NCBI GenBank assembly: GCA_004322365.1
Contig: SCTS01000007.1
Coordinates: 82,266 to 122,051, forward strand
DNA: 39,786 nucleotides
DNA from: Patescibacteria group bacterium
GTDB taxonomy: Bacteria > Patescibacteriota > Minisyncoccia > Phycocordibacterales > Phycocordibacteraceae
Reading direction: 5' to 3'
A program made the position numbers and the translations under genes. Shown piece by piece: positions 31,831-39,786 of this stretch (position 1 is the first letter of the stretch; every line of letters starts with the position of its first letter). Under the pieces are notes generated by a model. The model did no database searches, was not told the DNA's origin, and was given only the letters and a program-made list of their open reading frames with translations.

Positions 31831-32592
31831 TTATTCTACTGGTTCGCGGTATGGGTCGACACCTCCTTTGTAGGCTGGCTTCGGTGTTTCAGTTGCTTGT
31901 GGTTTTATTGGTGCAGGAGTTTCAGTCGGCGCAGTCTTTTTAGTTTCTTCTCCTAGTTTTTCTTCTGAGATTGGCGTTACTGGTACACCCGTTTCGTCTG
32001 TTTTATTTTCGTTAGGTACATCTGTCACCAATCCTAGTTTTTCCGCAACAATACTCGATGGAGACAGGTCAGCCGTCTCTTCTGGTGTTACTACAGGAGG
32101 ATTGAGTCGTTCCTGCTCTGCTTTGGCTCTGTCTGCTTCGTCAGGGTCTTTCCAACCATCAATCTTTTCTTTTTCGGCGAGAGCATCCAACGCTTCATCG
32201 GAAAGAAGAAGAGGATCATTTTCTTCAGGTTTTTTCCCTAACTCTTCTTCGTCCCACACAGGCTCTGGTGCCACAATGTTTTCTTGCACGCGTCTTCGGG
32301 CCTCTTTAAAGAGACGGTCGTTTATATCAGCCACTAGTTCGTGAGTCGCTGCATTTGAGAGTTCCGGCAACATTTGATGAAGATTAGTTTCAAGTACTGC
32401 CTCTGACTCTAATCCCATGAGGGTTGCGTTGGCAATGTCACTTACCAAACCTGCCTGATTAAAGTTTAGTTTGTATTTAGCAAATATGCCTCGATATATT
32501 GCAATAAGCTCCTTCGAGTCAAAAAAGTCGTTTACAGGCTTCGTTAGTTTTTTTCTTGCTTCAATATATTCGTCTCGCGTGTAATTTTTCAT
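31831..32592 (-). CDS. Cytoplasmic acidic protein of the secretion locus
   Basis: The 253-residue protein has no signal peptide or TM helix. The first 110 residues are helical (YTRDEYIEARKKLTKPVNDF, then LFKEARRRVQENI). The rest is acidic and proline-rich with low complexity, ending in YKGGVDPYREPVE, a short C-terminal motif I have the impression is common next to VirB6-like genes in Patescibacteria. The tail may be a docking peptide. The function is unknown. It follows the VirB6-like gene by 20 nt, and its transcript may end at the hairpin at 31808-31828. Confidence 0.75.
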   Translation of the reverse strand: MKNYTRDEYIEARKKLTKPVNDFFDSKELIAIYRGIFAKYKLNFNQAGLVSDIANATLMGLESEAVLETNLHQMLPELSNAATHELVADINDRLFKEARRRVQENIVAPEPVWDEEELGKKPEENDPLLLSDEALDALAEKEKIDGWKDPDEADRAKAEQERLNPPVVTPEETADLSPSSIVAEKLGLVTDVPNENKTDETGVPVTPISEEKLGEETKKTAPTETPAPIKPQATETPKPAYKGGVDPYREPVE

Positions 32593-32612
32593 AATGGGTA
32601 TAAGAGAATTAT

Positions 32613-35600
32613 TTAAGACCCCTGTTCATTTTCAATTTCATCAACAGATGGTAGTCCAAGTCTCGCACGTTCTTTTGCTACTTCTTCCCAGTCAACTGAA
32701 TAGCTTTTTCCGCTCGGAGTGGTTCGTAGCCAGTTTAGGGTTTCTGGAGATCCATAGATTGCCATGGCCAACGCCTGTTTGTCTTTCCACGCCTGATCTT
32801 TATGGCTCGCCATCAGTTGTTCGGCACTCATGTATTTACCCACAAGGCGAAGACCGTACGCCTCTTGTTTAAGTTCTGAGTCAATTTCCCCGTCGGATTT
32901 ACCTTCAAAGTAGTTTCTACTCTGTTCGTCGGCGCGTTTACGTAACCACGCTGCGTAAAATATCTTACCTTCATTTGTTGCGGTCCCTCCAAGTTTTTCT
33001 AACTTCTCTTCAAAATCTTCATATGAAATTGTACCTTCAGTAATAGGGTCTGTAACCATTGCCATGGCCGCATCTCGTTGAACCTCGCTTGTGACACCCG
33101 CACCTTCAAAAATTTCCATCGCTTCAGTATCCATAGTATCTGCGTCAATAACACGCTTACGTTTGTATGCTCTCATGTCACGTTTCTCACCGTAGGAAAT
33201 TTTGTTACTTTTTTGCAAAGCCTGTCCGACGCTGTTTTTAACTGCATCTATGAAGACTTTATTTTTTCGCATTCCATTTTTAATACCCTCGTCTGATTCT
33301 ATATAATCAATAACCTCTGCGTCGTTTTCATATTTCTTAAATGATTGGTGTAGTTTTACTCGAAACTGATGATATTCATTGCTTCCACGCAACACTTTCC
33401 CTACACGCTTTTCTTTAGACATTTTTTTCCATGCGTCGAGTTCCACAACTTTCTCTTCAAAGTCTCGGGCTTCTCGCATGATGGTGCCCAAACGTACATC
33501 GCGGACCTCATTTTTAATTGTACGACTGATGGAGTCGTCAGCTTTCATTTGTGCCCACTGATCATCTGAGAGCGACATGGCGATTTTAGGTAGAAGAGCA
33601 TGGTCTCTTCGAATTTCTTCCTTCAGTGTGCTGTATGAAATTTCAACAGCAGCGGAACGCATTTGATCCAGAGCGCTTTGGTATGTAATTTTTTCCTTAC
33701 CGGCCTCTCGTTCTTCTTTAGTACGGAGGTCTACATCCTTGCGTAGACGGTCGCGATACTCCCAATCTCCCTCGACACCCCATGTTTTCTTGTCCTTGTC
33801 GTATAACCACAAACGACCCTGCCATCGCCCGTCTTCTTTTGCTCGTGCAAGAAGATCTTGGCGCTCTTTATTATCGAGATCCCCCCAACTTTTTCCTTTG
33901 TATTTTTCATCGTTAGTTGTAAGAGTATCTAGGCTTTTACCTAGCTCTGAATCTTTCCAACGACTGTCTGCCATCACCTCATTTTTTTGCTTATCAGATA
34001 GACTATCGAAGTCTTTTTTAAACTTCTCTTTAGCAATGACATTAGCTAACTCTCGATGTTCTTTATCCTTAGCTTCAACAGCCTCTTTTCTTTCTTTGAC
34101 ATCATTATGTTGATCAACAAGCCCTCCTGCCCCTTTCAGTTTCTTTAAATTTTCTTGCGAAGTCTTTACGTCGCCAAGTCGTGTTTTTCGCTTCTCAGCC
34201 TCCTCAATTCTTGTTAGGTACCCTTCTTTTCCTCCGAATTTTGCGTCCGCCACAGTCTGGAATCCTTTTTGTATACCACGATCAATTCCACTCCCCGCCA
34301 AGAGTTTCGGTATACGTCCATCAGATGCAATCCACTTCTCGTACCCACGCCCTAGACGGTCAGCTAAAAATCCGGCAGTGCCCGTTGCTGCGCTACTTCC
34401 CATGTATTTGAGACTACTTGTGTATACCTTTGGCATCCAGCCGGCAAGTTTGTCGGATGTTTTGTACACATCAGTAAGTCGTTTTGAGGCCTCACTCATG
34501 CCTTTGGCGATTTTGAGCGACTGCAACATGAAAACTGTTGCCACCATGAAGGTGAGCAGACCACCAATGAGATTAGTGTCGTTCCCGCTAAATGCGCCAT
34601 TAGAATTATCAAGAATGGTGAGAGAAAAACCTACGAGAAGAAAGTACACTGGCGCAAAAAATGCCTGACTGAAAAGCGCCTCCCACCACTCTTTTGCGTA
34701 TTTGCTTATTTGAGGAATGGCCATGCCCGCGATACCTATGGGGGATGTGATGAGAATAAGGATGAGTGCAACAAAGCGCCCTAAGAGTAATGATGCAGCA
34801 GACAGAAATACGAATATTGTTACTGCAATAAGTACGACGCTTAAAATATCTTGCAAAACTCCCATCCATTGGCTGTCTTGTTCTCCGCCTCTAAGACCCT
34901 CAACCCTACCTTGTAGATACTCTGCTAAGTTTTTATGTGGACTTTGGATAACTCGCTCAAAACGATCAACAATGGTACAGGCCTCTGCACATCTTTCAGT
35001 TTGGATAGTTGCTCTATAAATAGTGGTCGCAAGAAAATTTGAGGAATCTATAATCGCGCCTGCGAAAAAGAAACTGAAGTTTACTAAGAGAGCCGCAATA
35101 ATGAGGCGCACTAAAAGTTTTTGGGCGTTTATAGTTGCAAGATGCAGAATAGTGCCAATGGCAGTTGCAATAAGTCCACCAATGATGGCGAGGTTTGCAA
35201 GGTCACGCATAATGCGCCACGCGATTTGTATACCCACAGCGTCTGAGGAGGTAACAAAGCTACCCATATTCACAACAAGTTGTTCTACGAAAAAATTCAA
35301 AAATAACCCTACAAAATAAAGAATAACTTCCGCTAGCTTTAGAAGCATTGAAGTAAATACACGGATGATGCTCGCGAGGCAGTCATCTGCTTTCGCAGCT
35401 CCAAATATTGGAATAGCTGCCGATGCGCAATCGATAGCGACATCTAGACCTCTTTGAACTCCAGGGGAGTTTGCTATTGCCGCACCAGCTGCACCTTGCT
35501 GTGCTGAGTAGGTGGCTTCTGCAGTTTGCTGAGCTGCCGCAGCTTCAGGCGCAACAGTTGCGAGGCCACCAGCCGCCCCGCTTTCTCCTGCTTCTCCAGC

Positions 35601-35675
35601 GAATGCGAGATGTGAGGGCACCACAAACCCAGCGAGAGTAATGGTGAGCAAAAGAATTAAAAAAACTTTCTTCAT
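32613..35675 (-). CDS. VirB6/TrbL-like membrane protein with very long cytosolic tail
   Basis: VirB6 forms the inner-membrane channel platform of type IV secretion. The 1020-residue protein has a signal peptide (cleavage after AFA, about residue 26), then at least six TM segments (for example LLKLAEVILYFVGLFLNFFV, LANLAIIGGLIATAIGTILH, FVALILILITSPIGIAGMAI) with the polytopic VirB6 pattern. An extracellular loop holds a Cys pair (ERCAEACTIV). About 580 C-terminal residues are charged and helical, much longer than classical VirB6, and may act inside the cell. It follows the Gly-rich gene by 2 nt. Confidence 0.85.
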   Translation of the reverse strand: MKKVFLILLLTITLAGFVVPSHLAFAGEAGESGAAGGLATVAPEAAAAQQTAEATYSAQQGAAGAAIANSPGVQRGLDVAIDCASAAIPIFGAAKADDCLASIIRVFTSMLLKLAEVILYFVGLFLNFFVEQLVVNMGSFVTSSDAVGIQIAWRIMRDLANLAIIGGLIATAIGTILHLATINAQKLLVRLIIAALLVNFSFFFAGAIIDSSNFLATTIYRATIQTERCAEACTIVDRFERVIQSPHKNLAEYLQGRVEGLRGGEQDSQWMGVLQDILSVVLIAVTIFVFLSAASLLLGRFVALILILITSPIGIAGMAIPQISKYAKEWWEALFSQAFFAPVYFLLVGFSLTILDNSNGAFSGNDTNLIGGLLTFMVATVFMLQSLKIAKGMSEASKRLTDVYKTSDKLAGWMPKVYTSSLKYMGSSAATGTAGFLADRLGRGYEKWIASDGRIPKLLAGSGIDRGIQKGFQTVADAKFGGKEGYLTRIEEAEKRKTRLGDVKTSQENLKKLKGAGGLVDQHNDVKERKEAVEAKDKEHRELANVIAKEKFKKDFDSLSDKQKNEVMADSRWKDSELGKSLDTLTTNDEKYKGKSWGDLDNKERQDLLARAKEDGRWQGRLWLYDKDKKTWGVEGDWEYRDRLRKDVDLRTKEEREAGKEKITYQSALDQMRSAAVEISYSTLKEEIRRDHALLPKIAMSLSDDQWAQMKADDSISRTIKNEVRDVRLGTIMREARDFEEKVVELDAWKKMSKEKRVGKVLRGSNEYHQFRVKLHQSFKKYENDAEVIDYIESDEGIKNGMRKNKVFIDAVKNSVGQALQKSNKISYGEKRDMRAYKRKRVIDADTMDTEAMEIFEGAGVTSEVQRDAAMAMVTDPITEGTISYEDFEEKLEKLGGTATNEGKIFYAAWLRKRADEQSRNYFEGKSDGEIDSELKQEAYGLRLVGKYMSAEQLMASHKDQAWKDKQALAMAIYGSPETLNWLRTTPSGKSYSVDWEEVAKERARLGLPSVDEIENEQGS

Positions 35676-35677
35676 GT

Positions 35678-37702
35678 CTAATAGGTTCTACACAGAGTGA
35701 GTTGTGTGTTTGCAGTTGCAGACATTTCCGCGAGGAGTGTTTTTGATGCATCACGGTCATTTGTAAGAGAGGCAAGATTGTTTTGTGTATGTATAGGACC
35801 GTATGTTTTGAGAGAGTTGAATGCTTCAGCGAGAGCATTAATTTCAGTAGAAGTTTCAGCACTACCCACCTCCGATTGGAGCGCTTCAAGTGATGAGGAG
35901 GTACTGTCAGAATTATCAAACGCAATTGAAGCTAATTCTATTTGTGGAGTGAGCGTAGTATTAACCGTTGAAGATGCCTGATTCATTTTTGTGGTTGCCG
36001 TTGCAGAGTCAATACCTAGCCCTCCGCCCTTAGTAACGAGGGCTAGGTAGCAAGCTTGCACAGAAGCGTAGCCACTTTTTGTATTCTCTAGATTAACAAT
36101 CATGTCGGCAAGAGTTGCTTGGTATGCGTATTCGATTACCAGCGATTTTTCTATGTTGTCATTTAAAGTAAGCTTCGCTTGATTCGCGGCGTTTGCTCCT
36201 GTGTTTTGAGTGAGATTATCAAGGTATGAGCCACTCCCTGTTGAACTTTTATTAGACAGTCCAACTAACCCCTTCAAACTCGTGAGAGCTTGCTGGCCAA
36301 GTTGTGCAAATAAAGAATTTACCAAGCTCCCGATATCATTCGCGTTTTGTTGTTGGCGTGCACCGCTCAACTGTGTGTCGGTGTGTACATCTTTTTGATC
36401 AACACCTGGCGTTGCAACTGCGTATGTTTGTAATATTAAACACTCTTCCTCTGTGCTTGCCGTACTCCCGTCGCTACAAGTTACCTTCGGATAGAATCCT
36501 TGACCTCTTTCGAGCTGCTGTTCTCTGTCGGCACTAGCAAGGGCGTTTCGTGTCTGAATGTAACTTTGGGTGATGGCGGTCACTCCCTCCGCAGTGCAAC
36601 CATCAGTGAGAGTAATGGTGAGACGGTTGGCACGCCTCTCGTCACCTGTTGACCCACATTTTGTAATATCTTTTCTGCACGCAATGACATCTATCTTTTC
36701 TGCAAGAGGACATTTCACTTGTTCAGCGAAGCTCGTTTGACGCCTCGTATCAGCAACAATAGTTCTTTGTACTACAGGAATAAGGGCTGGGACAATCCCG
36801 CTGTTTGTTAGTAGATTATTAACAACCTCATTAGTAATGACGCTGTTGGTTGTATTAGTGATCTCTACTAAGGATCTGTTTTCAAAGATTGGCCCACCGT
36901 CTCTGCCGGTAGTTGTGTACCTGGTATTTTCTTCAGCGAGTCGTGCTGTCGCGTCTATACGAGTTTTGCGCACCAAGACATTTTGTATACAGGTTACTTC
37001 AAGTTGCGTATCTTGATCAGCTTGAATTTGTTTTGTATTACCTTGGATTTTTTGGTTAACCTCGTGGATTTTTTGAGTGTTGCTTTGCACTGTGCTGTCG
37101 CTCACTGGCACGGCACCCATTCCTCCGCCTATCATTCCCAAAGCACCACCAGCAATACCTCCAAGACCACCGCTTCCGCCAAGCAAGCCCCCAATGGAGC
37201 CACCAATCCCACTGCTACTCCCGCCAAGTAATCCACTCACGGCGCCACCTATACTGCTTCCGCTACTTCCGCCGAGTAAGTTTCCAACTACATTTCCCAA
37301 GCCTGAGCTACTGAGAATACTGCTTATGTTTCCATTGCTACCGAGGAGACTTGAAATGATTTGCCCAGTCTGACTTCCGCCAGTAATGCTACTGATGATT
37401 CCACTTATGTTACCGCCCTGTGCACCGCTCAAAAGAGAGCTGATGTTACCTCCTTGGAATAACGATCCTAGTATTCCTGATATGGAACCAAGAGAACCTT
37501 GGGAGTTTGATTTACATCCTGCGACCTCGGCAGATTTACTGCTGTCGGTATCTGTGCCTGATGAAGAGATATTAATATCGTTCGGTAATCCTGGAAGTAG
37601 TGTTGGATTGGTATCAACAGTTGTTGCTTGTATGACTTCTTCAGCTGATACATACATCGGAGCAAGAGCAAGCAACAAAATTATGAGGATTATTTTTTTC
37701 AT
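35678..37702 (-). CDS. Large exported Gly/Ser/Leu-repeat protein of the secretion locus
   Basis: A signal peptide (MKKIILIILLLALAPMYVSA) leads to a mature protein of about 650 residues. Roughly residues 65-195 are built from short degenerate repeats of the type GGNISGIISSITGGS and GGSIGGLLGGSGG, which resemble surface aggregation or elastic segments. A conserved-looking middle (VLVRKTRIDATARLAEENTR) and Cys-containing parts (QVKCPLAEKIDVIACRKDI, DGCTAEG, VTCSDGST) follow. No enzyme motif is visible. It may be the VirB5-like or surface component of the apparatus (inference). It overlaps the upstream gene by 4 nt. Confidence 0.75.
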   Translation of the reverse strand: MKKIILIILLLALAPMYVSAEEVIQATTVDTNPTLLPGLPNDINISSSGTDTDSSKSAEVAGCKSNSQGSLGSISGILGSLFQGGNISSLLSGAQGGNISGIISSITGGSQTGQIISSLLGSNGNISSILSSSGLGNVVGNLLGGSSGSSIGGAVSGLLGGSSSGIGGSIGGLLGGSGGLGGIAGGALGMIGGGMGAVPVSDSTVQSNTQKIHEVNQKIQGNTKQIQADQDTQLEVTCIQNVLVRKTRIDATARLAEENTRYTTTGRDGGPIFENRSLVEITNTTNSVITNEVVNNLLTNSGIVPALIPVVQRTIVADTRRQTSFAEQVKCPLAEKIDVIACRKDITKCGSTGDERRANRLTITLTDGCTAEGVTAITQSYIQTRNALASADREQQLERGQGFYPKVTCSDGSTASTEEECLILQTYAVATPGVDQKDVHTDTQLSGARQQQNANDIGSLVNSLFAQLGQQALTSLKGLVGLSNKSSTGSGSYLDNLTQNTGANAANQAKLTLNDNIEKSLVIEYAYQATLADMIVNLENTKSGYASVQACYLALVTKGGGLGIDSATATTKMNQASSTVNTTLTPQIELASIAFDNSDSTSSSLEALQSEVGSAETSTEINALAEAFNSLKTYGPIHTQNNLASLTNDRDASKTLLAEMSATANTQLTLCRTY

Positions 37703-38439
37703 GTTTTATTTTGAAATGCCATCACCGCTAAGAGTAGTGTATCAACGCTCCCCTCAGTGTAGCTCTTTGCTTTATTAAATGTGTCCACATCGGAAAGAGC
37801 TTCTATAGGGTCGCCTTTCCATGTCGCCATGTTCTCAACGGCTCTTGCTAATGCCCCAACACTTTTCACTACTTCGAGGTGTTCTGTGGCGAGTGTTTTC
37901 GGCACCTCCATTATTAGTAGCGATGCTCCTATTTTTTTATATAAATCAGCCGTTGACTGAAGTGCAGGTGTTCCATAAATGTTGTCGTTCATGACACTTT
38001 GCGTGAAAACCGTTACCTCGTATTTTTTCACTTGATTAGCTTGGCTCAAAATGACTACCAGTAGTTTGGAGTATGTGTCTAGTGAGGCTGTGTCACTGAT
38101 ATTTAAATCAACAAGATTGATGTTTGGCACTATAGCTGGACTGACCACTCTTTGTTTTACTAGCGAGGCAATAATGACATCGCGCTCCCTTGCACTGTAG
38201 TTTGTATTTTCTGCAAGTTTTGCATATAGGTCCTCCGAAAGAGATCCTGTAAGACTGTTATCTGAGGACTGTGTCACCGTACTTGAAACAGATTGCCAAC
38301 CTGTCATTGTTTCCCCACCAGGGATTACCGCTATTCTTTTTGGTTGATGTAGAAAGGAATACGCAGAAGATCCACCTATAACAACGACTGCAAATATCAC
38401 TGCCCAAAAAGCACCCCCCCATTTATTTTGGGTTTCCAT
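37699..38439 (-). CDS. TM-anchored protein heading the secretion locus
   Basis: The 246-residue protein has one TM helix at about 9-29 and an extracellular helical domain (SEDLYAKLAENTNYSARERD, PALQSTADLYKKIGASLLIM). I do not recognise a family beyond its position as first gene of this locus. The topology resembles VirB8-type anchors, but I see no sequence support. A TATACT -10 box at 38454 to 38449 ends 9 nt before the ATG, and a perfect inverted repeat lies over the -35 region. Confidence 0.75.
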   Translation of the reverse strand: METQNKWGGAFWAVIFAVVVIGGSSAYSFLHQPKRIAVIPGGETMTGWQSVSSTVTQSSDNSLTGSLSEDLYAKLAENTNYSARERDVIIASLVKQRVVSPAIVPNINLVDLNISDTASLDTYSKLLVVILSQANQVKKYEVTVFTQSVMNDNIYGTPALQSTADLYKKIGASLLIMEVPKTLATEHLEVVKSVGALARAVENMATWKGDPIEALSDVDTFNKAKSYTEGSVDTLLLAVMAFQNKT

Positions 38440-38448
38440 CGTACCGTT

Positions 38449-38454
38449 AGTATA
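38449..38454 (-). promoter_or_regulatory. -10 box TATACT of the secretion locus
   Basis: It ends 9 nt before the ATG at 38439. The region 16-19 nt further upstream, where -35 should be, lies in the inverted repeat at 38463-38486 and has no good TTGACA. Confidence 0.6.
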
Positions 38455-38462
38455 ACCCCAGC

Positions 38463-38486
38463 TATAAAGGACTATTGTCCTTTATA
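38463..38486. promoter_or_regulatory. Operator-like inverted repeat at the secretion promoter
   Basis: TATAAAGGAC and its exact complement are separated by TATT. It overlaps the expected -35 element. This is the geometry of a dimeric regulator site; no regulator gene is evident nearby. Confidence 0.6.
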
Positions 38487-38572
38487 CGTGCTTGTGGGGA
38501 TTAGAAGTGTGGTGTTAAAAATAAAAAATATCCGTCTCCTTGGCGGACGTTTCTTAGGGAGAAGATTTTTCA

Positions 38573-38794
38573 CTACTCAGGGCGGTAGGGAGCGTATTGT
38601 GATTCAAAATCTCGCACGAGAGCTTTAATTTCATAGATAGAAAGACGGTGATGTTTCTCTGCCGGCTCCGCCTGAGTTTTGGTATCTTGAGACAAAAGTA
38701 CCCCAGAAGCCACTACGAGCCCCAAAGTAGTGAAAAATTCTACCAAAGAAATTTTCCCCTCTCTTTTTACTCCGCTTTTCTCACTTTGGTGCAT
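38573..38794 (-). CDS. Small single-TM protein
   Basis: From the ATG at 38794 (73 residues) the protein has a charged N-terminus (MHQSEKSGVKREGK), one TM segment (ISLVEFFTTLGLVVASGVLL) and a polar C-terminal helix (RLSIYEIKALVRDFESQYAP). Starts further upstream, up to 38896, are possible but extend into low-complexity sequence. No family is recognised. It is on the same strand as the secretion locus and divergent from the exported protein at 38911. Confidence 0.5.
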   Translation of the reverse strand: MHQSEKSGVKREGKISLVEFFTTLGLVVASGVLLSQDTKTQAEPAEKHHRLSIYEIKALVRDFESQYAPYRPE

Positions 38795-38910
38795 ATTTTC
38801 TTTGATTTTTGATGAGCATACCATAAGCCTTTGTGGGGTGGGGGCATGGTTATTGGGTTGTTGTGTTAAAAATCTAGGATAGTGGCTCATGAGCAAGTTA
38901 TAGTGTTGTT

Positions 38911-39786
38911 ATGTCTCGATTTAATGCTATTCCCTACCTCGCTTTCACCTCTATACTGCTCATTCTTTTACCGTTCGCTGTTCGAGCGAGTGAACCAGCA
39001 CAAGTAAAGCAGGCGTCATTTGAAGGTACGGTGCTCGAGGTTATTCCCTGCACAAACATTTCAGGGTCTCTGGTTACGATTGGATCTTCTGGTTCCCAGT
39101 TTATATATAGAGGAGGTATTTCAAAATCAGCTCCTATCAATGCTTCGCCTGCCGTAGGAAAAGAAGTCTCAGGAGTGTTATTCCCGTCGTTTGTTGATTG
39201 CGAAGTAGGAAATGGAGCGGAGGCAATCACCTTTAAACGACAATCCATACTTTATTACGCTTCCGCGCGCACTGTATATGCAGAGCCTTCACAAGCATCA
39301 GCGCCTAGGTCACCCAATCAATCTCCTAGTCCATCGTCCGGCGAGTCTTCTTTTGGTGGATTTTCTGGTTTGTTTTCAAAACTTCAGAGTTCTTTCTCAT
39401 CATTATTTTCTGGAAGTTCTGGGCAAACTCAATCAACTGGTGCCTCAACCCACACGACATCAAATTCAAACACCTCTGCCGGTAATATTAGTAACGCTAA
39501 CACGTCTGGGGGAGCATCATCCGCAGGAGGGATAAGCATTAGTCAGCCATATGGCGGGATAGTGCTCGCAGCAATTCCTTGTACCTGTAGTGCGGGAGAT
39601 TTTCTGATCACTCTCGGGCCTCCTTCGGCAGGTACGTACCTTTTTAGCCCAACGAGTGTTCCAACAATTTATCCCTACGGGTTAGTTATTGTTCCTGGAG
39701 TTCATCATCTTGGGTTTTATCGCCCCTTCGGACTTTGTTGGATGATTGCATATCCATGCACTTCTATTCCGGCAACAAAAGGCACT
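38911..39786 (+). CDS. Exported two-domain Cys-containing protein, open at the right edge
   Basis: I translate 292 codons from the ATG at 38911 without a stop. A signal peptide (cleavage after VRA, about residue 26) precedes a beta-rich domain beginning FEGTVLEVIPCTNISGSLVT. A Ser/Gly/Thr-rich linker of about 90 residues leads to a second, related domain beginning YGGIVLAAIPCTCSAGDFLI and followed by LGFYRPFGLCWMIAYPC. The two domains share G-x-VL-xx-IPCT, so they look like an internal duplication. This Cys-containing domain is familiar from exported Patescibacteria proteins near pilin genes; the function is unknown. TATAGT (38899-38904) ends 6 nt before the ATG. Confidence 0.75.
   Translation, partial: MSRFNAIPYLAFTSILLILLPFAVRASEPAQVKQASFEGTVLEVIPCTNISGSLVTIGSSGSQFIYRGGISKSAPINASPAVGKEVSGVLFPSFVDCEVGNGAEAITFKRQSILYYASARTVYAEPSQASAPRSPNQSPSPSSGESSFGGFSGLFSKLQSSFSSLFSGSSGQTQSTGASTHTTSNSNTSAGNISNANTSGGASSAGGISISQPYGGIVLAAIPCTCSAGDFLITLGPPSAGTYLFSPTSVPTIYPYGLVIVPGVHHLGFYRPFGLCWMIAYPCTSIPATKGT

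Noticed and set aside
37077-37778. Proline-rich plus-strand ORFs opposite the Gly-rich exported protein
   Set aside because: The proline runs are the antisense of glycine codons; no independent evidence for a gene.

Overview
This window looks like a chromosomal origin region of a Patescibacteria (Candidate Phyla Radiation) bacterium, most likely a Parcubacteria-type lineage. The evidence is a rpmH-rnpA-yidC-jag block divergent from dnaA-dnaN, small single-copy housekeeping genes, no recF, gyrB or gidA beside the origin, truncated versions of MurE and HolA, and a long locus of exported and membrane proteins around a VirB4/VirB6/PrgI-type secretion apparatus. UGA is used as stop (for example at the ends of tsaE and ruvB), which argues against the recoded Gracilibacteria/Absconditabacteria.

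Layout. 1-6340: a partial alternative-oxidase-like gene off the left edge, a small membrane protein, tRNA-Arg, a Nudix hydrolase, rpsT, ruvA, a MurE-like ligase, a lamin-tail-like exported protein, a SpoU rRNA methyltransferase and a DoxX-like protein. 6340-6830: a stretch of hairpins and tRNA-Lys fragments ending in tRNA-Lys. 7052-10832: holA, polA and tsaE on the minus strand. 10871-14907: pilB, a candidate structured RNA, ruvB, a MazG-like protein, ruvC and a 47-residue acidic protein. 14942-18388: tyrS (minus) and a PBP1A-type peptidoglycan synthase (plus). 18471-21486: DciA-like, dnaN, dnaA (minus). 21602-23495: rpmH, rnpA, yidC, jag (plus). 23503-38439: the secretion locus, all minus strand. 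38573-38794 (minus) and 38911-39786 (plus, open at the right edge) are a small membrane protein and an exported protein.

The secretion locus reads, in transcription order: TM-anchored protein, Gly-rich exported protein, VirB6/TrbL-like protein, a cytoplasmic acidic protein, two paralogous small coiled-coil proteins (P2 and P1), PrgI/VirB3-like, a four-helix-bundle (S23-type) protein, the VirB4 N-terminal module, the VirB4 ATPase, a PKD-like exported protein, a VirB2-like pilin and a membrane-anchored propeller-like protein. No relaxase, coupling protein or VirB8-10 is visible, so this is a reduced type IV secretion or pilus-like machine. A perfect inverted repeat over the likely -35 region of its first promoter suggests control by a repressor.

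Three window-wide patterns stand out. First, about a dozen intergenic stretches are degenerate tandem arrays of a 7-bp unit rich in CTAG, often in inverted pairs bracketing single genes. Second, at least fifteen transcription-unit heads have a TANNNT -10 box ending only 6-9 nt before the start codon, so leaderless mRNAs look like the rule. Third, the secretion locus contains two perfect 34-bp palindromes and three small hairpins whose arms differ compensatorily while the 3-nt loop is kept; these sit around the paralogous P1/P2 genes and look like parts of repeat-bracketed gene cassettes.
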